DNA of 7,891 nucleotides from Lachnospiraceae bacterium (GCA_017461685.1 JAFTXF010000080.1:1-7891); one strand, 5' to 3'. Shown: positions 1 through 6,207, counted from the stretch's first letter. Numbers and translations are program-made. The notes: generated by a model from the letters alone, not told the origin.

Positions 1-233
1 GTGCTTCTTATCAGGATACACTGCAGGGCGTTATTTATGCGTCCGGTCAGTTTACACCTGCTATGAGCGGCAAGGTGGATCGTGTAATGGCAAGCGGTAA
101 GATTCCCCAGAGCTGCGTGGATGCAGCGGTGGAAGCTTTGGGCGGCTATACTAATGTAGGCGATTGCCTGTACTTCCGTAGAAATAACGGAACAAGAGAA
201 GGCATTGTGATTGGCAATCATGTATTTTATTAA
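1..233 (+). CDS. SleB-like cell wall hydrolase, C-terminal end (partial)
   Basis: This open frame enters from the left edge (first whole codon at base 3) and ends at TAA 231-233, giving the last 76 residues. The residues resemble the C-terminal half of the Hydrolase_2 (SleB/CwlJ) domain: a GVIYASGQFTP stretch near the start, an AAVEALGG helix, then GDCLYFR and a final IGNHVFY. In this family the domain is a lytic enzyme that cleaves peptidoglycan, in SleB itself the spore cortex during germination. Many Clostridia carry several relatives, some exported and acting on vegetative wall, so a spore role cannot be assumed. The catalytic glutamate and any signal peptide or SH3/LysM region would lie outside the window. 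A strong terminator follows 17 bases after the stop. Family call is fairly sure, precise role is not. Confidence 0.82.
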   Translation, partial: ASYQDTLQGVIYASGQFTPAMSGKVDRVMASGKIPQSCVDAAVEALGGYTNVGDCLYFRRNNGTREGIVIGNHVFY

Positions 234-250
234 AAGTAAATAGAGCTAAG

Positions 251-286
251 ATAATCCCGGGAGCTATGACTTCCGGGATTATTTGT
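251..286 (+). terminator. Rho-independent terminator of the SleB-like gene
   Basis: Bases 251-263 pair with 270-282 through 13 pairs including one G-T wobble, with a six-base loop and a CCCGG/CCGGG core. The stem is followed by a short T-rich run (TTTGTT). It lies just after the stop at 233 and ends where the -35 box of the next promoter begins, so it should insulate the ABC operon from read-through. The T run is short, so termination may be incomplete. Confidence 0.8.
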
Positions 287-315
287 TGACAAATAAAGCA
301 AGAATATGTTATACT
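286..315 (+). promoter_or_regulatory. Sigma-A promoter of the ABC transporter operon
   Basis: A perfect -35 box TTGACA (286-291) is followed after 18 bases by TATACT (310-315). A TG one base before the -10 box (307-308) makes it an extended -10. The transcript would start near 322 and carry a leader of about 150 bases before the ATG at 475. No other promoter of similar quality is seen before the ABC genes. Confidence 0.78.
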
Positions 316-323
316 TCAAAAAG

Positions 324-337
324 TTAGTCGCAGCTAA
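324..337. promoter_or_regulatory. Operator-like inverted repeat 1 (TTAG-N6-CTAA)
   Basis: TTAG (324-327) and CTAA (334-337) are separated by six bases. The site covers the predicted transcription start (near 322), a place where a bound repressor would block initiation. The same half-sites with the same spacing recur at 367-380. A symmetric site of this size fits a dimeric winged-helix regulator such as MarR, but the regulator is not in the window. The bases also overlap an RNA stem (326-332 with 343-349), so the symmetry could have another reason. Confidence 0.45.
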
Positions 338-349
338 TCGAATGCGACT
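326..349 (+). other. Stem-loop in the 5' leader of the ABC operon
   Basis: AGTCGCA (326-332) pairs perfectly with TGCGACT (343-349) around a ten-base loop. Together with the hairpin at 365-382 it gives the leader two stable stems close to its 5' end. I do not recognise a known riboswitch class, and no terminator-type hairpin is seen before the start codon. Confidence 0.4.
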
Positions 350-364
350 TCATTTTGGGATGGT

Positions 365-382
365 GGTTAGTTTAAACTAACC
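365..382. promoter_or_regulatory. Operator-like perfect palindrome 2 (TTAG-N6-CTAA core)
   Basis: GGTTAGTTTAAACTAACC is a perfect 18-base palindrome whose core, 367-380, repeats the TTAG-N6-CTAA pattern of the site at 324-337. The two centres are 43 bases apart, close to four helical turns, so proteins bound at both would face the same side. As RNA it would form a seven-pair hairpin with a TTAA loop. Operator use is inferred; the palindrome is seen directly. Confidence 0.5.
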
Positions 383-474
383 TTTGGGGCATAGGAAATA
401 CTGAGGAAATTATGTGATCTGTATATAATCGGAACTACCCCCCTTTTTGAAAATTAGAACAGAGAGGTATCTAT

Positions 475-2325
475 ATGATGATAAATAAAAGACTGATCGG
501 CTCGGTCAAAGAAAGCAAGAAATATATCGCAGGTAATGTCATTTTGCAATGGTGTTCCCTGGTGGCAAACATTGTGATGATGACCGCTATCACCGGACTT
601 TTGGCGAAGCTTTTTGCCGGGCGGGCCGAGGGGCAGGCTATTGTAGCCACGCTGGTAATTGCAATCGTGGCCATGGCGGCACGTTTTGGCTGTACCATTG
701 CCGCTGCCAGAATGGGCTATTTATCCTCAGAGGCAGTGAAAAAGACTTTGAGAGAGAAGATTTACCGGAAGCTTTTGCGGCTGGGGAGCGCCTACAAGGA
801 GCAGGTGAAGACTTCTGAGGTCGTGCAGGTGGCAGTAGAAGGTGTGGACCAGCTGGAAACCTATTTCGGCGCGTACTTGCCGCAGTTTTTCTATGCCATG
901 CTTGCTCCGCTCACCCTGTTTATATATGTAAGTTTTGTGAATGTTCCGTCGGCTGTGGTGCTGTTAATTTGTGTACCCATGATTCCGGTAGCCATAGCGG
1001 CAGTGCAGACCTGGGCGAAAAAGCTGCTTAGCAAATATTGGGGGCAGTACACTGCTTTGGGGGATACTTTTCTGGAAAATTTACAGGGCCTGACTACTTT
1101 AAAGATTTATCAGGCAGATGATTTTAAAAATGATGAAATGAATGCGGAAGCGGAAAAGTTTCGTGTTATCACGATGAAGGTGTTGACCATGCAGCTGAAT
1201 TCCATAACCATCATGGATTTGATTGCCTATGGCGGTGCGGCATTGGGTGTGATTCTGGCGGTTACACAGCTGAGTGCAGGGAAGGTGACTTTGGCAGGCT
1301 GTCTGTTGATTATTATGTTATCCGCAGATTTTTTTATACCGATGCGCCAGTTGGGGTCTTTTTTTCATATTGCCATGAACGGCATGGCGGCCAGTGACAA
1401 AATATTTCGCTTATTGGATTTACCGGAGGAAGCGCAGGATGCAAAGAAAGCTTGTCCAAAAGATGGTACGATTGTATGTGAAAATTTGAGCTTCCACTAC
1501 GAGCCTGAAAGAGAAATTCTGCAGCATATGGATTTGCAGTTTCCGGCAGGAAGCTTTACTGCCATTGTAGGAGAGTCGGGCTGCGGAAAGTCTACAGTTT
1601 CCGGCATTTTGATGGGGCGAAATAAAGGATATACCGGAAAGGTTATGATTGGCGGTGTTTCCCTTGGGGAAATATCTGAACACAGTCTGATGGAGCATAT
1701 TACATATATCAGTCATCAGAGTTATTTGTTTAAGGGTACGGTCAGAGCCAATCTGCTTATGGGCAAGGAGGATGCTTGCGACAGTGAACTTTGGGCTGTA
1801 TTGGAGCGGGTAAAAATGGCTGATTTCCTGCGGGGTGAAAAGGGATTGGATACCCCGTTATTGGAAAAGGCATCCAATCTGTCCGGCGGCCAGTGCCAGA
1901 GACTGGCTTTGGCCAGAGCACTTTTGCATGACAGTTCGGTTTATATTTTTGATGAGGCTACCTCTAATATTGATGTGGAGAGCGAAAATGATATTATGCA
2001 GGAAATCCAGGCCCTTGCAAAGGAGAAGACTGTGATTTTGATTTCTCACCGACTTTTAAATGTAGTAAAGGCTGACAATATATATGTATTGGAAAAGGGA
2101 CGTGTGGCAGAGCAGGGAACCCATGAGGCGCTGCTGGCCCGAAAGCAGGTTTATGTCGGACTTTGGGAGGCACAGCAGGGTCTGGAGCAGTACACCCAAG
2201 GAGCGTGTGCGAAAGAGTCTGCAGGCCTGCCGGATACAGAATCCGGGGCCCCTGGACGGCATACAGATAGAGACAAGAAGCGGATTCCGGTAGGTAAGGA
2301 TATGACAGGGGGTGACGCAAGATGA
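475..2325 (+). CDS. CydD-type ABC exporter half-transporter (permease fused to ATPase)
   Basis: The 616-residue protein has an N-terminal exporter membrane domain (roughly residues 15-310, about six helices) and a C-terminal ATPase. Walker A GESGCGKST is at 366-374, the signature LSGGQ at 469-473, Walker B ends in the DE pair 493-494 and the H-loop histidine is 525, so the ATPase looks complete. EGVDQLETYFGAYLPQ and FLENLQGLTTLKIY in the membrane part are typical of CydD. CydD joins CydC in an inner-membrane exporter linked in other bacteria to cysteine, glutathione or haem and to cytochrome bd; the substrate here is unknown. The ATG at 475 follows GAGAGG (461-467) at good spacing; a second ATG at 478 is possible. 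After the ATPase there is a polar tail of about 44 residues (573-616) not expected in the family. The stop overlaps the next start as ATGA, which points to coupled translation. Confidence 0.88.
   Translation: MMINKRLIGSVKESKKYIAGNVILQWCSLVANIVMMTAITGLLAKLFAGRAEGQAIVATLVIAIVAMAARFGCTIAAARMGYLSSEAVKKTLREKIYRKLLRLGSAYKEQVKTSEVVQVAVEGVDQLETYFGAYLPQFFYAMLAPLTLFIYVSFVNVPSAVVLLICVPMIPVAIAAVQTWAKKLLSKYWGQYTALGDTFLENLQGLTTLKIYQADDFKNDEMNAEAEKFRVITMKVLTMQLNSITIMDLIAYGGAALGVILAVTQLSAGKVTLAGCLLIIMLSADFFIPMRQLGSFFHIAMNGMAASDKIFRLLDLPEEAQDAKKACPKDGTIVCENLSFHYEPEREILQHMDLQFPAGSFTAIVGESGCGKSTVSGILMGRNKGYTGKVMIGGVSLGEISEHSLMEHITYISHQSYLFKGTVRANLLMGKEDACDSELWAVLERVKMADFLRGEKGLDTPLLEKASNLSGGQCQRLALARALLHDSSVYIFDEATSNIDVESENDIMQEIQALAKEKTVILISHRLLNVVKADNIYVLEKGRVAEQGTHEALLARKQVYVGLWEAQQGLEQYTQGACAKESAGLPDTESGAPGRHTDRDKKRIPVGKDMTGGDAR
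2221..2252. repeat. Cluster of three short palindromes in the cydD-like 3' tail
   Basis: GCAGGCCTGC (2221-2230) is a perfect palindrome. CCGGAT (2230-2235) and ATCCGG (2241-2246) form an inverted repeat with a five-base gap, and GGGGCCCC (2245-2252) is a third palindrome. They are GC-rich and lie in the part that codes for the polar tail, about 70 bases before the downstream start. They could fold in mRNA; no function is shown. Confidence 0.4.
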
Positions 2326-4097
2326 AAAGAAGAAGCGGATTTCAGGTAATGATGCGGTTAATCGGTCTGGTAAAGCCCTTGACCGGATATATGCTGTTAG
2401 CTATATTTATGGGACTGATCGGACATTTGTGTGCAGCATTTATTACTATATTCGGTGGGTATGCGGTACTGAATGTCCTGGGTACCGGGGATTATGCAGC
2501 CGGACTAACGGGTATATTTATCAGTGTATGTATTTTTGCCTTGCTGCGTGGCATTTTGCGTTATGCAGAGCAGGCGTGCAATCATTATATTGCCTTTAAG
2601 CTTTTGGCACTGATTCGTGACAAGGTATTCCGTGCCCTCAGAAGGCTTTGTCCGGCCAAGCTGGAGGGAAGAGATAAGGGAAACCTGATTTCGGTGATTA
2701 CATCGGATATCGAGCTTTTAGAGGTGTTTTATGCCCACACGGTTTCGCCGGTGGCGATTGCGGTTTTATTTTCCGGTGTACTGTGTCTGTTTGTAGGAGC
2801 CTATCACTGGAGCCTGGGTGTGCTGGCGTTGGCGGCATATTTGACTGTGGGTGCCATAATCCCTGTGGTCATTTCCTGTATCAGCGGTGAGGACGGCATG
2901 AAATTCAGAAGCAAGTCCGGGGAACTCGGCGGCTTTGTCCTGGATAGTCTGCGGGGGCTTTCTGAAACGATACAGTACGGGAATGGCGCAAAGCGTCTCG
3001 CAGAAATGAATGCAAAGACAGAGGCACTTGCGGTAGATGAGGCCAGGATGAAGAAAGTAACGGGCCGCAACATGGCGGTGACCAATACCGTTATTCTGGT
3101 GTTTGACCTGGCAATGCTGTTTCTCTGCACTGCACTTTATCAGAATGGAATATTGGACTTTGATGGCGTGCTGATTCCTACCATTGCGCTGATGAGTTCC
3201 TTTGGTCCGTGTGTGGCACTGGCAAATCTGGGCAGTACCTTACAGAACACCTTTGCAGCAGGAAACCGCGTGCTGGACATTTTGGAGGAAACGCCGGCGG
3301 TCAGTGACATTACCGGCAAGGAGGAGATCACCTTTGAGGGCGCCAATGTAAACAGGGTGACCTTTGCTTACGGTGGTGAAGCAGGCACTGCGGACAGTAA
3401 CATGTGGTCCGCTGAAAATGGCATGGAGGATGCTTTGGGACGAAGAAGGAAGACACAGACACAGGAGCGGCCGCAGCCTGCACAAAATGTGGTATTGTCA
3501 GAGGTTTCCGTAGAGATACCAAAGAATACTGTGGTAGGTATCGTAGGACGAAGCGGCAGCGGCAAATCCACCCTTTTGAAGCTTTTGATGCGCTTCTGGA
3601 AGGTGCAGCAGGGCAGTGTGGCGATATCCGGTACAGCTTTGGAGGAAATTAGTACTGCAAACCTCAGAGCCATGGAGAGCTTTGTCACCCAGCAAACCCA
3701 CCTGTTCCATGACAGCATCCGCAACAATCTGCGTATTGCCAGACTGGATGCTACCGAGGAGGAAATTGTGGCAGCCTGCAAAAAGGCTTCCGTACATGAT
3801 TTTATTATGAGTCTGCCTCAAGGCTACGATACCCCCGTAGGGGAACTGGGAGACACCTTATCCGGCGGTGAAAGGCAGCGTATCGGCCTGGCAAGAGCCT
3901 TTTTACATGATGCACCGTTTATGCTGTTAGACGAACCTACCAGTAATCTGGACAGTTTAAACGAAGCGGTTATTTTAAAATCACTGCATGAAGCGCGTGC
4001 AGATAAGACAGTGGTACTGGTGTCCCACAGAAAATCCACTATGGGTATTGCAGACAAAGTGTATTCAGTGGAACACGGAAGGATGGGTAGATTATAA
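2322..4097 (+). CDS. CydC-type ABC exporter half-transporter (permease fused to ATPase)
   Basis: The 591-residue protein has the same layout as its neighbour: an exporter membrane domain (about residues 15-300) and an ATPase with Walker A GRSGSGKST at 409-417, signature LSGGE at 513-517, the Walker B DE pair at 537-538 and the H-loop histidine at 569. The LSGGE signature and the segment LRYAEQACNHYIAFKLLALIR, shortened here to its core LRYAEQ and FKLLALIR, fit CydC better than CydD. It should pair with the upstream product as a heterodimer in the membrane. An oddity is a polar stretch of about 36 residues (roughly 352-388) right after the aromatic A-loop FAYGG, where related ATPases have only a short turn before the next strand. 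The ATG at 2322 follows AGGGGGTGA (2307-2315) and overlaps the upstream stop by four bases. Substrate unknown. Confidence 0.88.
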   Translation: MKRRSGFQVMMRLIGLVKPLTGYMLLAIFMGLIGHLCAAFITIFGGYAVLNVLGTGDYAAGLTGIFISVCIFALLRGILRYAEQACNHYIAFKLLALIRDKVFRALRRLCPAKLEGRDKGNLISVITSDIELLEVFYAHTVSPVAIAVLFSGVLCLFVGAYHWSLGVLALAAYLTVGAIIPVVISCISGEDGMKFRSKSGELGGFVLDSLRGLSETIQYGNGAKRLAEMNAKTEALAVDEARMKKVTGRNMAVTNTVILVFDLAMLFLCTALYQNGILDFDGVLIPTIALMSSFGPCVALANLGSTLQNTFAAGNRVLDILEETPAVSDITGKEEITFEGANVNRVTFAYGGEAGTADSNMWSAENGMEDALGRRRKTQTQERPQPAQNVVLSEVSVEIPKNTVVGIVGRSGSGKSTLLKLLMRFWKVQQGSVAISGTALEEISTANLRAMESFVTQQTHLFHDSIRNNLRIARLDATEEEIVAACKKASVHDFIMSLPQGYDTPVGELGDTLSGGERQRIGLARAFLHDAPFMLLDEPTSNLDSLNEAVILKSLHEARADKTVVLVSHRKSTMGIADKVYSVEHGRMGRL

Positions 4098-4498
4098 TGA
4101 GTGTGAAAAAAATAGTATACGTAGTAATCGGTTGTGTCGGTGTAGGCCTTGGTGCAGCGGGGGCGGTAGTGCCTCTTCTGCCGGCGTTTCCGTTTTTACT
4201 GCTGGCGGCATATTGTTTTGCAAGAAGTTCCGAACGCTTGCATAATTGGTTTACCGGTACCGGGCTTTATAAAAATAATCTGGAAAGCTACATACAGGGC
4301 CGGGGCATGACAGTAGCTACCAAAATCCGTATTATGATTACGGTGACTGCATTGATGTCCTTTGGATTTTTTATGATGCGAAATGTGCCGGTCGGAAGAA
4401 CCGTTCTCGCGTGTGTCTGGGCATTCCATATCATCTATTTTATCTGGGGTGTGAAGACGCTGAAGGCAGAGGGCGAAGGACAAACGGCAGCACAATAA
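4097..4498 (+). CDS. DUF454 / YbaN-family small membrane protein
   Basis: The 133-residue protein matches the DUF454 (YbaN) family: an N-terminal glycine-rich helix, the hallmark LLPAFPFLLLAAYCFARSSE (residues about 27-46), then a short soluble stretch with WFTGTGLYKNN, a basic segment ending in TKIRI, and two further hydrophobic helices (about 75-92 and 98-117). The family is an inner-membrane protein of unknown biochemical function. Its ATG overlaps the TAA of the CydC-type gene by one base (TAATG), with GGATGGG (4081-4087) upstream as a ribosome site, so it is translated from the same message. This tight link suggests, but does not prove, that it assists or is co-regulated with the exporter. 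Confidence 0.87.
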   Translation: MSVKKIVYVVIGCVGVGLGAAGAVVPLLPAFPFLLLAAYCFARSSERLHNWFTGTGLYKNNLESYIQGRGMTVATKIRIMITVTALMSFGFFMMRNVPVGRTVLACVWAFHIIYFIWGVKTLKAEGEGQTAAQ

Positions 4499-4526
4499 GG
4501 CGGTGGGCATACAGTAAAATCGAAAC

Positions 4527-4552
4527 TGCACATTAACAGAATATAATGTGCA
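4527..4552. repeat. Inverted repeat between the two operons
   Basis: TGCACATTA (4527-4535) and TAATGTGCA (4544-4552) form a perfect nine-base inverted repeat with an eight-base loop. It sits 28 bases after the DUF454 stop and 10 bases before the -35 box of the next promoter. No T run follows on the plus strand, so it is a poor classic terminator. It may slow the upstream transcript, protect its 3' end, or be a regulator site for the nfeD-like promoter. Confidence 0.5.
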
Positions 4553-4562
4553 CAAAAAGGAA

Positions 4563-4591
4563 TTGCAACTACAATTTTTTTATAGTATGAT
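4563..4591 (+). promoter_or_regulatory. Promoter of the nfeD-like / SPFH unit
   Basis: TTGCAA (4563-4568) and TATGAT (4586-4591) are separated by 17 bases with a T-rich spacer. Transcription would start near 4598, leaving a short leader of about 25 bases that holds the AAGGGGG ribosome site before the ATG at 4622. The position in the only gap before the gene supports it. Confidence 0.65.
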
Positions 4592-4621
4592 AGAGGTGAC
4601 TCAAAGAAAGGGGGCGGAGAG

Positions 4622-5056
4622 ATGATATCACCGGTATATTTTTGGTTAATCGTGATGATCATATTTGTCATCTTTGAATTGGCCACCATGGGACTTACAT
4701 CGATATGGTTTGCACTGGGTGCATTGGTTGCGCTGGCAGTGGCAGCCGTGGGAGGTCCGCTCTGGTTACAGATCATCGTGTTTGCGCTGGTGGGGCTGCT
4801 TACATTGTTCTGCGTCAGAAATCTGGCGGTTACGTTTTTTAATCAGAACCGTGTAAAGACCAATGCAGACGGACTGATTGGCCGGAAAGGCATTGTAACA
4901 GAGGCGATTTCCAATATTCATGCGACAGGTCAGGTAACTGTGGCGGGGCAGGAATGGACTGCCCGCAGCGTGGAGGAAGGTGTGATTTACGAAGAAGGTG
5001 CCATGGTAGTTATTCGTGAAATCAGAGGTGTAAAGTTGATCGTCGAAAAAGAGTAA
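4622..5056 (+). CDS. NfeD-family membrane protein, short (YbbJ-like) form
   Basis: The 144-residue protein has three predicted membrane helices (about 5-25, 28-46 and 48-68) and a C-terminal beta-rich domain (about 75-143) of the NfeD OB-fold type, shown by the pattern LIGRKGIVTEAI, a central TGQVTVAGQEWTARS and the closing GVKLIVEKE. It lacks the ClpP-like protease domain of long NfeD proteins. Short NfeD proteins are nearly always encoded next to an SPFH-domain protein, as in the E. coli ybbJ-qmcA pair, and are thought to bind or anchor it in the membrane. Here the SPFH gene follows after 41 bases without an intervening promoter that I can see. The ATG at 4622 has a GGGGG-type ribosome site seven bases upstream. 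Function is by family; no enzyme activity is implied. Confidence 0.9.
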   Translation: MISPVYFWLIVMIIFVIFELATMGLTSIWFALGALVALAVAAVGGPLWLQIIVFALVGLLTLFCVRNLAVTFFNQNRVKTNADGLIGRKGIVTEAISNIHATGQVTVAGQEWTARSVEEGVIYEEGAMVVIREIRGVKLIVEKE

Positions 5057-5097
5057 CTAAGTCAGACAATCATATTTGTAAAGAAAGGATGTAGATT

Positions 5098-6012
5098 ATG
5101 ATACCGTTTATTATTGTTTTAGTTCTTATTTTAATTATTGCAGCATCTTGTATCAAGATTGTTCCACAGGCGCAGGCTTATGTAGTAGAGCGTCTGGGTG
5201 CTTATCAGGGCACATGGAGTGTAGGTGTAAAGTTCTTGGTACCTTTTATTGACAGAGTAGCCAGAAGAGTTACCTTAAAGGAACAGGTTGTGGATTTTGC
5301 ACCGCAGCCGGTTATTACCAAGGATAATGTAACCATGCGTATCGATACGGTGGTATTCTTCCAGATTACCGACCCGAAGCTTTTTGCTTACGGTGTGGAA
5401 AATCCGTTGATGGCTATTGAAAATTTGACTGCAACTACCCTTCGTAACGTAATCGGTGAAATGGAATTAGACCAGACCCTTACCAGCCGTGAAATCATTA
5501 ATACCAAGATGCGTGCTGCATTAGACGTTGCAACAGACCCATGGGGCATCAAGGTAAATCGTGTAGAGTTAAAGAACATTATCCCTCCTGCAGAAATCCA
5601 GAATGCAATGGAGAAGCAGATGAAGGCAGAGCGTGAGCGCCGTGAAGCAGTTACCCGCGCAGAAGGTGAGAAGAAGGCAAGCATCCTTCAGGCGGAAGGT
5701 GAAAAGCAGTCTTCTATCTTAAAGGCGGAGGCTGAAAAAGAAGCTGCTATTCTTCGTGCAGAAGCAGAAAAAGAAAAGCGCATTCGTGAAGCAGAAGGTC
5801 AGGCTGAGGCTATCTTAAAGGTTCAGAGTGCTAAGGCTGAGGGCTTACGTATGTTGAAGGAAGCAGGCGCAGACGAAGCGGTTCTTCGCTTAAAGAGTCT
5901 GGAAGCTTTTGAAAAGGCAGCAGACGGCCAGGCTACCAAGATTATCATTCCTTCCGAAATCCAGGGGATTGCAGGATTGGCAAGCAGCCTGCAGGAAATT
6001 GTGACCAAATAA
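5098..6012 (+). CDS. qmcA: SPFH/band 7 membrane protein, QmcA-like (stomatin/prohibitin family)
   Basis: The 304-residue protein begins with one hydrophobic anchor (about residues 2-19), then the SPFH/band 7 domain: VPQAQAYVVERLGAYQGTW, KEQVVDFAPQPVITKDNV, and NLTATTLRNVIGEMELDQTL are all typical, followed by DPWGIKVNRVELKNI. Length matches the QmcA group (about 300). From residue 188 to 253 the chain is built of 11-residue units beginning AEGEK or AEAEK, a long charged coiled coil expected to drive ring assembly. Such proteins form large membrane cages or microdomains and, in several bacteria, act with FtsH and other membrane factors; the specific role here is unknown. AGAAAGGAT (5082-5090) is well placed for the ATG at 5098. 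Codon choice (CGT, GAA, GTA, TTA/CTT) differs from the ABC genes and suggests high expression. Confidence 0.92.
   Translation: MIPFIIVLVLILIIAASCIKIVPQAQAYVVERLGAYQGTWSVGVKFLVPFIDRVARRVTLKEQVVDFAPQPVITKDNVTMRIDTVVFFQITDPKLFAYGVENPLMAIENLTATTLRNVIGEMELDQTLTSREIINTKMRAALDVATDPWGIKVNRVELKNIIPPAEIQNAMEKQMKAERERREAVTRAEGEKKASILQAEGEKQSSILKAEAEKEAAILRAEAEKEKRIREAEGQAEAILKVQSAKAEGLRMLKEAGADEAVLRLKSLEAFEKAADGQATKIIIPSEIQGIAGLASSLQEIVTK
5659..5856 (+). repeat. Degenerate 33-base / 11-residue tandem repeats in the SPFH gene
   Basis: Six consecutive 11-residue units run through residues 188-253. The first four open with AEGEK, AEGEK, AEAEK and AEAEK, the fifth with AEGQA, the sixth is degenerate. DNA identity between units is only partial, so the repeats are held by protein selection rather than recent duplication. 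Eleven-residue (hendecad) periodicity is the usual signature of this family's long coiled coil. Confidence 0.75.
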
Positions 6013-6054
6013 GCCGGGTGACTAGGGCATAGATTTGGAATAATCAATTAAATG

Positions 6055-6078
6055 AATATTGAAAGAATCAGTCAAATG
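6055..6078 (+). repeat. Candidate left inverted repeat of the insertion sequence
   Basis: AATATTGAAAGAATCAGTCA begins the candidate end, which runs on to TG at 6078. Its partner is 7737-7761 on the opposite strand. The match is imperfect (blocks AATATT, GAA, GTCAA, TG) and could be partly chance in AT-rich DNA. Confidence 0.35.
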
Positions 6079-6087
6079 AAGTTAGTG

Positions 6088-6093
6088 TATAAT
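6088..6093 (+). promoter_or_regulatory. Probable -10 box of the transposase promoter
   Basis: A perfect TATAAT lies 109 bases before the transposase ATG. The -35 side is weak: the best hexamer, TTGAAA (6059-6064), is 23 bases away, too far for normal spacing, and the correctly spaced hexamer (6065-6070, GAATCA) is poor. A weak promoter would be usual for an insertion sequence. Confidence 0.4.
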
Positions 6094-6144
6094 TTTAATT
6101 GGCAAAAACAATAAAAGGGAAGCAGAGAAAATCCCTACTTCCCA

Positions 6145-6207
6145 ATCATACAGTTTTTCTTTATGATGTTAATTGTCGAGAAAAACACGTAAAGGAGACT
6201 GTATGAT
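6145..6207 (+). promoter_or_regulatory. RNA stem able to hide the transposase ribosome site and start codon
   Basis: ATCATACAGT (6145-6154) is the exact reverse complement of ACTGTATGAT (6198-6207), which contains the start codons at 6203 and 6206. The pairing continues with T6155-T6157 to G6195-G6197 (with wobbles), then, after one bulged base, CTTT (6159-6162) to AAAG (6191-6194), which is the Shine-Dalgarno sequence. The loop is 6163-6190. In mRNA the stem would block translation start, as known for IS10 and IS50 read-through transcripts. Effect here is inferred. Confidence 0.6.

Noticed and set aside
401..429. A second promoter using TATAAT at 424-429
   Set aside because: The -10 box is perfect, but the hexamer 17 bases upstream (CTGAGG) is a poor -35 and no extended -10 is present, while a much better promoter lies at 286-315.
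3368..3781. Open frame of 137 codons on the minus strand
   Set aside because: It lies fully inside the CydC-type gene opposite its ATPase domain, has no ribosome site or recognisable domain, and is explained as the shadow of the real frame.
6173..6202. Upstream TTG start for the transposase, adding ten residues
   Set aside because: There is no ribosome site before the TTG, whereas AAAGGAG lies just before the ATGs at 6203 and 6206.
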